In this document: positions 22,546 to 35,664 of the stretch, one piece after another
Numbering within the stretch: the first letter of the stretch is position 1
How the letters are laid out: every line of letters begins with the position of its first letter
Notes under the pieces: generated by a model
Database searches by the model: none
Seen by the model: the letters and a program-made list of their open reading frames with translations, nothing else
What the model was told of the DNA's origin: nothing
Made by a program: the position numbers and the translations under genes
Assembly: GCA_028023455.1 (NCBI GenBank)
Contig: JAQFVV010006354.1
Coordinates: 2,531,684-2,595,683, forward strand
Direction: 5' to 3'
DNA length: 64,000 nucleotides
Source of the DNA: Epiperipatus broadwayi
Lineage: Eukaryota > Onychophora > Udeonychophora > Euonychophora > Peripatidae

Positions 22546-25500
22546 ACCTTCTCTTGGAACAACAACTAATGTAGACTCACATTTGGGGGCTATAATCTGC
22601 CTTTGTGTCCTGCTCTTTGAACACTGGAATCATATACGAATGTGGCCGCACATTTCATGGTACCAAATCCGCCCTCTGTAACCATTACTACCTGAATAAT
22701 CAAGAATTTAAGCATAAAGAAACAAAATGTAAAACTAATGAGATGACTTCTTTATTGCATAAAGCTAGCATGAAACTATAGATCTAAAGAAGATCACAAG
22801 GTGATTAATAAAGATAATAACTTCTGGTCAAACCAGCTTTAAAATCCACACAACAAAGAAACAAAACAAATATGATGAAATAAATGTAATCTTCATTAAA
22901 CCGATAAATTAATAATTAAATAGGAAAATGAAATGAATCTAAGAATGAAGAGAAAATAATGAAGATGTATGAGAATAATGAATGATTAAGGTAATGATAG
23001 AATAAGAGTTAATGAACAGTTAAGATGATAAAAGAATTAAAGTTAATGAATGATTAATCAATTATGATAATGAATTAATGTCATATGAGAATGAATAAAT
23101 AAAAGAATGACCAAGTTGAAATTGAAGAACAATGTTGATGATGGAGACTGAAATCTTAAACTATAAACTAATATTGTATTAAATGGTAAGAAAATAAGCT
23201 AAAAAAATAGGCATTCCAAGCTTGACACAACCAGAATATTTATCATAAGGTTAAAACAAGCTATAAGTTTTATGACAATTTATACCTTAAAGTTAGGTAG
23301 ACTTTCAGAAATAGTGAAAGGAATCTAATTCAAGTCCAACTATAATAAATAACTAACTATAAAACTTACTACAAATTCCAATTTTACCTTGAAACTTAAC
23401 AACTAATTCTTCTCAGGGTTCAAACAACTCAAAGATCGTTATACAAAATATACTTGGGTCAGTGAGAGGGATTTTGCCACTACCCAAATATAATGCACAA
23501 AACAGCTCTTAATATAAACTTAAATTAACAACTATATTTAGCAGTTCCACAGCAACTTTATAAACTCAATAACTATTATGAAATTTAAAATTTAAGAAAT
23601 AAGAATAACTTTTTAATAACTAAACACAATAACTTACCAAACTCCTTTTCTCAAATAATTATAAACCATGTGATCAAGATCAGTGAATGATAGCTCTGTG
23701 GGTCCAACTAAACCGATTAAACCAATATTAAGCATTTATCTTTTAATATATCACTTAAAATAATATGTACTCTAGGTTAATAATATTTTAATTGTTAAGT
23801 GATGATGCCTTAGACGTACTCATAACTTATAAGGCTTAACAAAATTATTATGATATACCAATTTATAGTTAATTGTACTATATTGGTCGATGATGATTTT
23901 AATATATAATCCTCTAATATGTTGATAGCAATAACAATAATAGTGTGTATGATGATTAGCAATAAGACTACAGGCAACTAAATAAATTTTTAAACACAAC
24001 AATCTTTATTTACAATATTTACAAAATTTATTTCAGACACATTGTCTGAAATAAGACCAATACATGAAATAAACTCTGGGATGGATTATAATGGTTATTC
24101 CCCATTATTTACACACATATTAAATAAGTCCAACTAATACAGTGATATTCATAGTATCACTACAATGATTGACTAAGTTTCTATTATTTTTATATCTTAT
24201 AGAATAAGATATTTGAACTTTATTTCAGCTAAATTAGCATTTAAATTGTAAACAAAATATGTTTAGGTGTTAGGGATATACACAACTTTTTAAATGTAAA
24301 AGTTTGAAGTTATGAGTTAGTGTATTAAACTGTAGCTATTTGATTTGTCAGAAAATGATAAGGGCAATTATCATATTCAATACAATTAGTAATTTATTAT
24401 CACTTACTATAAAAAAATTCCTTGTATTGATGTGAGGACATACATCATAAGTCAAATACCCCTATGACACTAAAACATTACCTATGTCCACAACCTAATC
24501 ATTGGATATTTAACTGATCTTACTGACCCATCGGTGAATCACTACTTGATGAAAATAAATCCACACTGCCCACATGCATCTCTTGCTCTATCATCTCGAA
24601 GTTCTATGATCACTAGTAGGTTTTGGTTTGGTTTGTCTACAAACTGATGAAGATCCTACAACATCTTAAGACACTATTCCAATTAGGCAAACACTATAGA
24701 TAGACCAGTGTCCCTTAATCTAATTTATCCTGTCCTTGCTATTTGATTTTGAAATACTAAACTTCACCATACACAGTGGAAAACTAACTCTAACCTCATA
24801 AGGGGACACACAATAAAGGGAGGCTCTACAAAACAACATGATAGTTGTATAATAATATGGCTAATTCTAATACCTCTCTATATGTATACAAGTGTGGGCT
24901 TAGCCTCATCACAAAATATAGAATTCAAAGCATGAATATCTTCTCTTTTACAATTAATTATGCTAACTAATCATTAATTATTACTCAACCATAACCATAT
25001 CATACTCTTATGCATTCATCAATGGGTGATTCTCCATCAGCCCATGCTCAATATTAATATTATTCTATTTGATGCCATTATATGTGGCATATACTTATCA
25101 GCTAAAAGCTGTCACAAAACCTTATCAATACAATAGCAAGGTAAAATAACACTAGTCATAAAAGTGGAAACATAAATATTCCATTTCACAATGCAGAAAC
25201 TATTAATATATTAATAGACAAACCACCAAAATATATATGTCAAGTGATCATTAATTATTTTAATATAACAATTATACTTTTGTTATAGCAAGCACTATGC
25301 ACATAAACACTGAAGATCAACCTGCACTTTATATTTACAGTTGATATGTTCATTCATATGCAAAATTAAGAAATGAAAAAGGCTTAGATCAATTTTTTTT
25401 TATATAAGAAAATAATTGGGTCATTATAGTATATATTTGACAAAATTTAGTATGTTTTTTTCACCTTTAATAAAATACACTAAAATCTGTTTTAAAATGA

Positions 25501-25840
25501 GAGAGGTAAATATTTCTCCTTCTCTGTCTAGATAAATAATACTTATTATTATGTTTTCCCTTAATTGGAAAAATAGCAAAAATACATATGGAATAAATGT
25601 ATATATTTTTATATATCTTTACATCCTTTTACAAAATATATCTTATACTACAATAAATATATACAAAAAAATCCCCAGATGACACATGACATAAATATTA
25701 TAACACTAAACATAGAAATAATAAAATAATAATAATAAATGAATATTTTTCCTATTAGATTTTATCCTAGTAGTCAAAGTTTATTTCATCCTTGTGAGCT
25801 AAAATGATAAGAAAACTGATATTATGATGAGTAAACATTC
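22544..25840. other. A+T-rich sequence; purine-rich stretch at 22,915-23,130
   Basis: The plus strand from 22,915 to 23,130 is rich in purines with many repeats of the type GAATGA/TAATGA, like 45.4-45.9 kb. At 24,028-24,054 TTATTTCAGACA and its complement make a 12 bp hairpin with a 3 nt loop. Nothing else is recognised. Confidence 0.5.
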
Positions 25841-25844
25841 CTAA

Positions 25845-25847
25845 ATA

Positions 25848-25881
<34 letters not shown>

Positions 25882-25896
25882 TGATTATCCTGTTTA

Positions 25897-25930
<34 letters not shown>

Positions 25931-26068
25931 TGATTATCCTGTTTGATGTTAGCATAATCAGACAATATTCAAACACTTTTCCAAAGGCAATAAAAATCAT
26001 TTATTGGTTGATGTACCGATGTCAGCATAGTGAGATAATATTTAAGCACTTTTCCAAAGGCAATACCA
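25845..26068. repeat. Two adjacent tandem duplications
   Basis: A block of (CA)n, TACATA, (TA)n and TTGATTATCCTGTTT occurs twice in a row (about 25,849-25,944). It is followed by a second duplication, GATGTTAGCATAATCAGACA at 25,945 against GATGTCAGCATAGTGAGATA at 26,021, each ending CACTTTTCCAAAGGCAATA. The period is 76 bp and the copies are slightly diverged. Confidence 0.85.
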
Positions 26069-27489
26069 TTAAAATGGGTTTATTATGATCTAGAAACACA
26101 TTATTTAAAATTATTTATTGATTTTGTTCTTCCCTCCACGGTAATATCTGTAACAACTTTACAATAATCTGGGCATTTTAAAATATTTTTAAAATATTAT
26201 TAAGATGCATGTTTCACAATAAAACTTTAAAAGTAAATATTTATTTTATTTCATTTTTATCAGCAAATTAAAACGTGATCAATGATATTAAGAAGAATTT
26301 ATTCAATTATAAATACATTATTCTTGGCATTTTTAATTAATCTGTAACTTTTCCATTTCTATCATTAAGCAAATCTGTGCTAAAAACGTCATTTGGCAAA
26401 TGAGTTTTCTTTCTTAAGAAAAAACATGGAATAAAATCATGCAATTGTCTTCAAACATTATTAACAGTTATATGATTTAAAAATGACTTTTTTATTTGTT
26501 TATTTTATCTCCTGATATTTTTCTTCAAAATTATTTCAAATTATTTTATTGAAATTATCGTTTATAAGTAGAACAGTTCTTCTGCCTTATACTAAGAGGG
26601 CACAAGAACAAACATTTTCATCATCTTCTTTTAAATATAAATAATATGTGCATCATTTTTAAATCTAAGAAGTTAAAAGTATAAAGAAAATAAAAGCAAA
26701 GGCTTACTTTCTCTAGAATTGTACTTGGTTTGAAATAATATTTATTGAAGTAAATTATTATCCACATGGTTCCCATTTCTCCTTTTCAGTATGACTTTCA
26801 GGAACTATCAAATCGATGGAAAAATAGTGTTGAAATGATTACAAGGCTTTAAGATTTTCTATTCCATGTTCTTAAATAACAATATATTATAATCCCATTC
26901 AAGTAGATTCCAAATTTTTCTGATTTTTTTTTTAACTTTTTCATCCTTGTTTTATAAGTTAGAGTTGAAGTCTGTTGATTCTGATTCTCTTTTCTTAATC
27001 ACCCCCCTACAACTTTGTTATATCATATATAGCTTGTATTACAATATATTGTGGTGATAAATGGACCAATAACCTTAGTGTGAATATCATTAATATTAAT
27101 CCACCTTGCTTCATTTTAATAACTACCCATAATATGTAATACTGTTTTCAATTCACTAAAAAATATGCTTAAGACTTACCTATAATGTTTCATTTTACCA
27201 GAATTACAATTTTAATTTATTTATTTATTTATTTATTTTTCCAATTGCTATTAACAACAATAAAATAGCAATAAATTTATCTCCCAATTAATAATAATAC
27301 TTTTAAATTATTATTTTATCCCTAGTTAAAGCCTACACTGGGTCTTACATATCATCTCCACTCAAGCAGATTTCTTAGTGTATCCAGCACAGTCTTTATT
27401 TAAAGCAACCCATGAAGATTTTAATACCAAATATATTTTTATGATTTAAAATTTTGGATTATTTAGTACAGGAATCTAAATAAAAGGTC

Positions 27490-27490
<1 letters not shown>
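26069..27490. other. A+T-rich sequence, nothing recognised
   Basis: A short (ATTT)n run at about 27,214-27,239; otherwise nothing supported. Confidence 0.5.
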
Positions 27491-27492
<2 letters not shown>

Positions 27493-27525
<33 letters not shown>

Positions 27526-27590
27526 AGCAGTCAATTTTAGCCCAAGTTCGAGCTTCATTGTTCTACCACTTAACCGATATTTCATCCTGT
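27493..27590. repeat. (TA)n plus tRNA-like/SINE-like fragment
   Basis: A (TA)n array (27,493-27,522) runs into a fragment carrying AAGTTCGAGCTTC (about 27,544) and TTCTACCACTTAACC (about 27,561). The latter, read on the minus strand as GGTTAAGTGGTAGAA, resembles a tRNA A box. The order matches the 22.4 kb fragment. Confidence 0.45.
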
Positions 27591-27699
27591 TTTTTTCATC
27601 ACGTTTATAAACTTAACATAAATTTCTGAGAAGTGTCTATAAAAATATATAAATATAAATCTCAAATAAAAATGTTCTTTAATATTAACTTTTGGGATG

Positions 27700-27701
<2 letters not shown>

Positions 27702-27767
<66 letters not shown>
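27702..27767. repeat. (TA)n microsatellite
   Basis: Pure TA array of about 33 units. Confidence 0.97.
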
Positions 27768-27769
<2 letters not shown>

Positions 27770-30295
27770 GCACAAACAAATCTTGGGAATATGTATATAT
27801 ATTTAACTATATGTTATAGATATTTTTCTTCATATAATTACGCAAATATTCAAGATGGAAGATACAGTCATTAACTGTCCAAGAGTAATTGAAGGGGTGG
27901 GATTCTTGATTTTAAAAATAATTTTTTTAATTAAAATTAATGAAAGTAAAATTTAAAACCGAGCTAATTGATTTTAGTTAGCTGTTAACATTTTTATCAA
28001 ATCTATTTCCAATCTGGATATTGATTTTAATTTATTTTTGGACAGTTATCTAACAATGCATCTCCACTAACAATACAGAAAATATTTCTGTAAATGAAAA
28101 ATAAGAAGTTTAATTAAAAACATTATCTGAATACCTCAAAGTTTGTATAAATAGGGCAAAAAATCTATTGTGTCAGAGTTTCGTCAATAATCATTAACCG
28201 AATTCATGTCTGTTTGATTTTTAAAAGAGGGGCTTAAGCCACATTTCCCTCGATCTACACCATGCATGATGTAGCTTCTACCACTCAAGAGTGACCATGC
28301 CATCAAATAATGCTGCCTGCCACAGAAGATTCATTAGTTCTTCATAGAATCCTGAGGTAACCAACCCAAAGACATTATAATTGTATTACCTAAACTCTAA
28401 CTTGTACATCTTTAAAATTAAAGTTTCCTGTATGTTTTGAAGCTCTTTTAACTTGCTAATCAGTGAGTAAGTTAAATTAATAATTATTTTCGTTATATTG
28501 ATTCTCTTCTATAAAATTAATACTACTATAAAATATTTCATCCAACTCAAGCTTCTTACTTTTTTTAAATTAAGTATGGTTATAATTTATTTTAAATATT
28601 TTTATATTTTTCATTTAATTTTATTTGTAAATGCTAATCAAACCTAGTATTATGAACTTCTATATTCCATTGTGGAATAGAAGGGGGGGGTTAATGAGTT
28701 CTTATTTATTTATTTCTAAATAGTTCATAAGACTGAGTTTTTCTTGTAAAATGAATATATGTTTTTTTTTTAAAAATATATTTTATCGTAAAATTATACA
28801 AAATGTATAAATACTTTGCAATATGGGGTGGATATTGGTGTCCATTAGTTTTATTGATTTCTTTATTCATCATCATCACCAAAAAGACTGGTGAACAAAT
28901 TCTATTTTGTTGTTTACACTTTTAAGTGCATGAATTTTAGTTTTTTTATATTTAAACAAAATAGTATTGATTCAAGAAGGCGGAAAAATGCACACTTCAT
29001 TAATTATAGTTTAACTTCTGATAAATAAATTTATTTTACATGGGTCATTATTTTAACATATCATTATGTATTTGTTAAACCTTTTATGGCTTTATTTAGT
29101 ATTTAAATCCAATGTTTTATAGTCATATAATAGTGTTGCTGGTATATGTCAGAAATTATTAATAAGGCACATATGGCTATTATCTGAGTCATCTGTACCT
29201 CATTCCAGGGATTCATGATCATCTTAGTTTGTCATTTTTCTCCTCAAAGTATATATTTATATATTGCTTTGATTCATCTGTACCTTGCCCCAGGGTTTTG
29301 AAGCCTTCCATCTTTTTTTATTGTTCTCTTTCATAACAGAAATCTAAGTCTACTTATGGAACAAATCGGTCAGTGTAGTAGAATCTCTGCAAGGACTTGC
29401 CATAAAACCAGACCCATAGCAACATCCTACCAACCTTTTTCTTCTTTTGATACTGCTCCAGCCTGAAGCTGCCATACTACCTTCAAAGAGAATGATATTT
29501 TCTCAGCCTAAGTTGCCACCCTCTCTCTCACTGACATAATGCTAGGTTTACCATTTCTTATGTTCATTTTCTAGCTGTTTAACAAAATGATTCATAATGA
29601 CATGTGATAGTGAAATGTTTTTTTATTCTTTTTGTAATATTTTTTGTTGGAGTTTTGATTCCAACCTGTCATGAAGCTGCACTACCCTTTATTGAAATAA
29701 GCCATTCCCATAGCTGTAGAGTTTCTCTATATTCTATTGTTAAATGTCAAAAATGTAAAATAAATAATGTTTTTACTCTACTTACTGATCAAAATGTATC
29801 CTTATTTTTATTGTTACAAATAGTGTTGAGAAATGAAAATAAACATGTATGAAATGCCAAGAGCATCCTACTAAAATTGTATAATCAGCAAAACTATTGT
29901 ATGTTAATATGTCTTATTCTTAATGTATAAACATCCACCAAATCACCCAGGTCCATTTTGTAATATGAAAAAAAATCCTATTTTAAATGTACATTCAGTA
30001 TTGTAACTGCCACACTAAATTGATATCTATTAAAGAAAATAATTGTATAAAGCTTATCAAAGATTTGTAACCAAAATAATAGTTTAAATGTGTGAAGTTG
30101 ATTACCTATATAAAATCTCGAATTTTTGTCAAAATAAATATTTATATTTTAAAACTTTAATCCAGTTGTTCGAATTTCCTTAATAATATTTATATTTCTG
30201 TATGTTTTTAACTTATATCTTGAGTTCACTAAATCTCTCATCATCACCATCAGCTGAGTTCACATACAAAATGATGTAGCACCAGGACGGGATGA
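27768..30295. other. A+T-rich sequence with unidentified GC-richer islands
   Basis: Islands at about 28,230-28,380 and 29,180-29,570 are less A+T-rich. In the second, TCATCTGTACCTCATTCCAGGG (split by one or two changes) at about 29,188 recurs as TCATCTGTACCTTGCCCCAGGG at about 29,274, an imperfect ~85 bp tandem duplication. No coding or RNA gene recognised. Confidence 0.4.
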
Positions 30296-30299
30296 AATG

Positions 30300-30445
30300 A
30301 ATTTATATGGTATCATCATAGATGTTGTTCGTTGTGTTAAAGATTAGGCAAATGGGCAAATAGGTTAAAATTCATGATTGCTCCTGACCTGTATATCTCG
30401 GGCATGATTGGATCCAGGTACTTTTGCTCAGACTCTAAATCTTGT
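30300..30445 (+). repeat. Dispersed repeat shared with 39,480-39,615 (inverted)
   Basis: About 140 bp here (anchors GGCAAATAGGTTA, GATTGCTCC, GGTACTTTTGCT) match the reverse complement of 39,480-39,615, diverged by substitutions and small indels. It has no coding capacity. The (TA)n array follows 30 bp later. Possibly a SINE or LINE tail. Confidence 0.65.
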
Positions 30446-30471
30446 TGGATGGACATACATTTTTGACTGGT

Positions 30472-30474
<3 letters not shown>

Positions 30475-30528
<54 letters not shown>
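30475..30528. repeat. (TA)n microsatellite
   Basis: Pure TA array preceded by GGTACAA, the same junction as the array at 22,461. Confidence 0.97.
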
Positions 30529-30531
<3 letters not shown>

Positions 30532-31815
30532 CAGCTATAAATAATTTACAATTATGATTTCTATGTTGAATAATATAAATGTGTATTGTTTATAACAAAC
30601 AAAGGAATTTCTTTTGTTGTTTTCAATCTTTATATTGATAAATTTTAGATATAATTTGAATGTTTTTAATGCTGTAAAAAATTATTTGCAGTGTTCAAAA
30701 TATTTTTTTAGTTTTAAAAAAATCACATTTTAATGTTTATATCTTAAATTATGTAGCTAAGTAAATTATATTACGTGATTTGTAGTTTACTAGTTTTTAA
30801 ATATATTAGAAATAAAAATTAAATATTAAAAATAATTGTTATTTAAAATTAGTAAAAGCTTTAACTTAGAGATGGATAATCTTCAATATCTCTAGGTAAA
30901 ACTACAGGCAATTCAATATGATTTGGATTGTATATATATATAATTTGGATTAATTTCACTAAACAGTTTCCGATTACTCTGCAGAATCAAACCGGGAGTT
31001 AACTTTTTTTTAGAGGATTTAAAACTGTAAAATGGAAGATAAACTAATTGAATTTCAAAGACCATTTATTGGCTTTAGAGGAAAAAAAAATAACAGTTTA
31101 ACGAAATTCATTGTCTAATTTAGTTGTATTTATGACCACTATTGTAATAGCTCTGTATTAATATTGTGTTCAATATAAAACATGCATAATTATTCTAAAC
31201 AATAAAAATTATTAAAATACAAAGCAAAAGTAATATTAGCATATATATATATATATATATTAGAAAAAGCCATCACTGATAAATAAACCTTTATTATTAG
31301 TATATCTTGTTTTATTTTAAAAAAAAAAAAGATAACTTTTTTAGTTGCACTTTATTATTTATAATAATAATTATTAAAGTTAGATTGATTAGTGATTTTA
31401 TTGTAATGTAACTACTTATTATCTAATTATAATTTGAACTAGCATTGTTATAAATCTTTTTTAACCAATATCAGTTTTTTATTTTAAACTGCTATGACAA
31501 ATCATCTTTGTCTATACCTCTACTTGACTTTTATTTTGCTATGTATATTGATAACACTTATAACCATAATTTTCAGTACAAATTATCAAACTATTTATAT
31601 TCTGTAGATTTGTTACTTTAACAAAAAAAGCAATCCATTTTATAAACAAACCTTACTTATTTTTTCTAAATTATCTTCAAATTATAATATTCTAGTTATC
31701 AATTCAATCTTCAGTTATGTAACAAGTTGGTATGTAAAGACACTTGTCATGATAAATAATAATTATATTGATAATATTTATGTATCATTATCTTCAGTAT
31801 CCATTTTATGTACTA
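30529..31815. other. A+T-rich sequence, nothing recognised
   Basis: A small (TA)n at 31,240-31,261; otherwise no supported feature. Confidence 0.5.
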
Positions 31816-31816
31816 G

Positions 31817-32018
<202 letters not shown>

Positions 32019-32212
32019 AGTTGCTCCATAGTTATTTATCTATTAACAAACTAAGTAAAAGGTTCCAGTTTTGTTTTCTGCTTAAAATTCATTTAAAGCT
32101 TTCATTTGACAAGATAAAATTCTTATCTCTTAATACAACTGTTAGTCTTCTATTCCATGATTACCTTTTTCCTAAGAAAATTCATATTAATCAGATCTTC
32201 TTCTTCTATCAT

Positions 32213-32737
32213 TTAAAGATTTATCTTAGCTTTCCCAATTTCTCTTGCCTCATCAATAATCTTTCTACAAATATTTAGATTAAATATCTTTTCATGTATC
32301 TTCTTAAATTTTACTTTTGCTTTCCCAATATCTCTTATATAATGTACACCTTCACTAAGATAACTTATCTTAATCTTCTCTCTACTCAATTCTTTCAATT
32401 TTACTTTAATTTTTTTTATATTTTTATTGTGATTAAGTATTTCTCTAAGATAATCTACTTTAATTTTCTCCTTACTCTTAAATTTAAGTTTTACTTTGGC
32501 TTTGCCTAAATCTCGGTTCTGATCAACTTCTACTTTCATAAAACTTGCATCAGGCATTTTATTCTCAATTCTTGTGAATAAAATTTCCTTGTAGATATTA
32601 AATTTTGGATAAATATTTTTATAATTAATACTATATTTCTGAACTATATTTTGTGTTTTATCCTTAAATTTATTACTAGTGTTCTTTGTAATCTTTGGTA
32701 ATTCATTGTCTAATAACATTAAACACTTTTCATCCAA
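32213..32737 (-). pseudogene. C-terminal part of a repeat-built Lys-rich frame, unidentified
   Basis: A 174-codon minus-strand frame, the last of a series on this strand. Its second half is an internal repeat of about 40 residues: DLGKAKVKLKFKSKEKIKVD, then a diverged KVKLKELSREKIKISYLSEG, then DIGKAKVKFKKIHEKIFNLN. The N-terminal half contains YPKFNIYKEILFTRIENKMP. It is very basic and probably helical. I do not recognise the family. It could be the tail of a transposable-element protein or of a host repeat protein. Confidence 0.45.
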
Positions 32738-32754
32738 ATAAATTAACTTTATTC

Positions 32755-33324
32755 CTAAGATTTCTCAATTCTTTTATTATCACTATAGTATTCATCAAAG
32801 TTTTTGAGTTTATCTATATCCTTTTCACAAACTAACCCTTCATAGGATTTATTCATTCCTATAATATCATTAGTCAATTTAAAAGATTCCTTGGGTTCTT
32901 TCAATATTTTCTTATATAATTCACTATTTTTATTAATTACTTCAATGGAGTCTTTATTTTCATTTATATGTTTACTAGTCACTTCAATGGGTTCTTTATA
33001 TTCTTCTATATTTTCATCACCTAATTCGAGATTCTTACTATATATTTGAATAGACTCTTTTAATTCTTTTGGTTCTTCATTAACTAGTTCAATATTCTTT
33101 TTAACTAATTCAATACTTTGCAAATGTTTCTCATCTGCTAAACCAATCAATGGTTTATATTCTAATTTAACAGAATCTTTATCTTTTTCTGTCAGATTAC
33201 TGTATAAGTTAATATCTTCATTAACTATCTTAATGACTTGTGGATTTCCCATACTTATGATTTCAACAAGTTGTTTACTTCCTACCACATCTTCAATGAC
33301 TACCTTAATAAATTCTTTACTCAT
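32755..33324 (-). pseudogene. Glu/Lys/Asn-rich repeat frame, unidentified
   Basis: A 189-codon minus-strand frame, in line with the frames on either side. It is made of degenerate ~20-residue repeats of the form K-E-x-I-E-x-x-S-K-N-x-E-L (for example EEYKEPIEVTSKHINENKD and ELKESIQIYSKNLELGDEN). It is predicted helical, with no catalytic motif. A stop and frame change separate it from the 174-codon piece, and another from the coiled coil upstream, so the locus cannot now make one protein. Confidence 0.45.
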
Positions 33325-33476
33325 CCTTAAATTTATACTAGTTATTCCAACAGTTTTATTAATTAATTCTAGAGATACTTTTTACTTACTACCTTTTCAT
33401 CACATTTTTGTATCCCTAACTCCTTTAATTTTTCAATTACTTCTTTTTCAACTTCCTTTTTTATGTTCATTTTAGT

Positions 33477-33979
33477 TTAAACTACTTCAACTTTAATAAT
33501 TTTAATTTCTTCACTAATATGACTTATGTTATTTTTTACTTCATAAATTTCATTCTTCATATTCAAATTATAATTTTCTATTTTCTGATTTAACTTACTA
33601 TCATGTAGCTTACATTGGACAATGGATTTTTCTATTTGATATTTTAAAATTCTTATTGCTTTTTTCTGAAAACTCACCAAATTTTCTCTCCAAAACTCTT
33701 GGTTTTTATCATTTATCTGCCTAACTTCTACTTTTAAAGACTCAATAACTTTTTCATTGTTATTAAACCTTAAATCAAGAATGTCAATTTTATTTTTATG
33801 TCTTCCTTAAAACATTCCACAGTTTCACAAGTTTCATTGAGCTTTTTATTTATATTTTCTATACAAGTTCTGATTTGATTACTATTTTTGTCCACATTTT
33901 CACTAAAAGATTTTAATTTTATATTATTTTTGTTCATATCTTCACTAAGAGATTCTAATTTTATATTATTTTTGTTCAT
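33477..33979 (-). pseudogene. Coiled-coil frame, two pieces
   Basis: Two minus-strand pieces (33,477-33,680 and 33,770-33,979) with clear heptad-type coiled-coil composition: NLNMKNEIYEVKNNISHISE, and a tandem MNKNNIKLESLSED then MNKNNIKLKSFSEN. Between them the sequence continues in other frames with similar content (INDKNQEFWRENL). This piece-wise continuity suggests one ancestral protein. Retrotransposon Gag proteins of invertebrates often start with such coils, but no capsid core is visible. Confidence 0.45.
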
Positions 33980-34057
33980 ATCTTATCTAAGAGTCTTATT
34001 ATCTTCTCTAAGATAATCTAATTTCTTATCTGAAGATTTACTACGTTTATTCATATT

Positions 34058-34548
34058 TTATCTAAGAAAATCAAATTTAACATCTGAAGTTATACTATTT
34101 TTATTTATTTCTTCTCTAAGAGACTCAAATTTCATATCCGAAGTTATAATATTTTCTTCCATTTTATTTATCAAAGTTTCATTATTTTTATTCATATCTT
34201 TTTTAAGAGACTCAAACTTAATATCTGAAGATCTAATATTTTTATCTATGTCATCTCTAATAGATTTACTACTTTGTCTCATTTCCTTTTTCATGTCTTC
34301 TCTAAGAATTTTATTATCTTCTTTAAGATGTGCAAATTTAAAATCTGAAGATTATTATTTGTATCCATCTTTCCTCTAAGAAATTCAAATTTAATATCTA
34401 ATGATTTTTTCATTGATTGTAATTTCATACTACTTTCTCTCATATATTTTCTAAAAGTTTCAAATTTTATATCTGAAGAATTATTATTTTCTTTAATAGA
34501 TTTCATATCTTTCTTAAGAAATTCAATTCTATCCATCAGTTTTGTCAC
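34058..34548 (-). pseudogene. Coiled-coil tandem-repeat frame
   Basis: Two overlapping minus-strand frames (34,058-34,294 and 34,291-34,548) built from a repeat of about 20-25 residues with the core SDxKFExLRxxMNKN (seen as SSDIKFESLKKDMNKN, TSDMKFESLREEINKN, SSDIKFETFRKYM). At DNA level this is a degenerate ~60-70 bp minisatellite that stays coding. Similar Lys/Asn/Glu-rich translation continues upstream, in other frames, to about 34,960. A 4 bp overlap with a frame change marks one indel. Confidence 0.5.
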
Positions 34549-34959
34549 CCACTTCGGCCGGTAAATCCTCTTTATCTTTTTTAGATTTAACTAACTTTTC
34601 TTCCACTACTTTCATTTTTACTACCCATAATTCCACACTTTTATTGACTAAATTAACAGGTTCTTTGTTCATTTTCAAATTTGTACTAGTTACTTCAACA
34701 TATTTACTAATTACGTCAAGAGATGTTTACTTATTTGCTATATTTTTACTAATTACCTCAACTGATGGTTTAGATTCAGTTTCTATAATTTTCAATTCAA
34801 TATGTTGTGATTTGTTATTCCTTTCTAATTTATTTTTGAAATTATTATTAACTATTTTAACATCTTGAGAAACTATTTTAACAGCTGATTTATCATCTCC
34901 AACATTTTATTAACAAATTCAATTGGTTTCTGTATTTCTTCTTTATCTTTTTTTTTATT

Positions 34960-35660
34960 AGTGTAGCAAAACTTCTAATCATTGAATGAATAAGAGATGT
35001 ATCACTGTTTTAGACATTTTTCTCCTTGATTCAAAAAGATATCCCATGCACTCTACTGTACAACTCTTCTTCTGACTATTAATTTTAAAATAGTTTGCCT
35101 TGTAGAATTTAAAATCTCAATTCAAATAATATCTAGTTCTCGTTATATTAGCATTTTCATAAAATAACTCTCATAAAGTGTTTTCCATAAAATGATTTTC
35201 ATAGAATGATTTTCACAAAATAATTCCCTACCAGCTTTTTTATCTCCACCTAATCAACATCCATAATAATCCATAACATATTAGCATTTTAAAACCTTAC
35301 ACTACTTAATACTAAATTATTATTATAACTATAATTAATAAAATTATATGTGTTATATCATTCATTCATCCACACCCATGACTCACAGATAATTTGCACA
35401 TAATAGAATATACACAACATATTTTTTTAAATATTTAATAATTGATATGGTCATAATATAAAATAATTATTAGCCACATTTACATATCATAAATATTTAT
35501 TTGCTTATTGATTTACAAATAATATAATATTTTATTTTCGATTAATCAGATTATAAATACCACAAGAAATTATAATAATTTTAATAATAACCTGTAGATT
35601 TATACTTTACATTTGTCTTCAATATGATAATATTAAATCATGCTATCACACTTCCAATGT
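34960..35660. other. A+T-rich sequence with a short tandem repeat at 35,155-35,228
   Basis: Around 35,155-35,228 a ~15-18 bp motif of the form CATAAAATGATTTT is repeated about four times with changes. Nothing else recognised. Confidence 0.5.
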
Positions 35661-35664
35661 AAAT

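Noticed and set aside
24644-24670. CTGATGA followed by a 4 bp stem (AGAT/ATCT)
   Set aside because: GAAA is replaced by TAAG and there is no stem I; a chance match to the hammerhead core.
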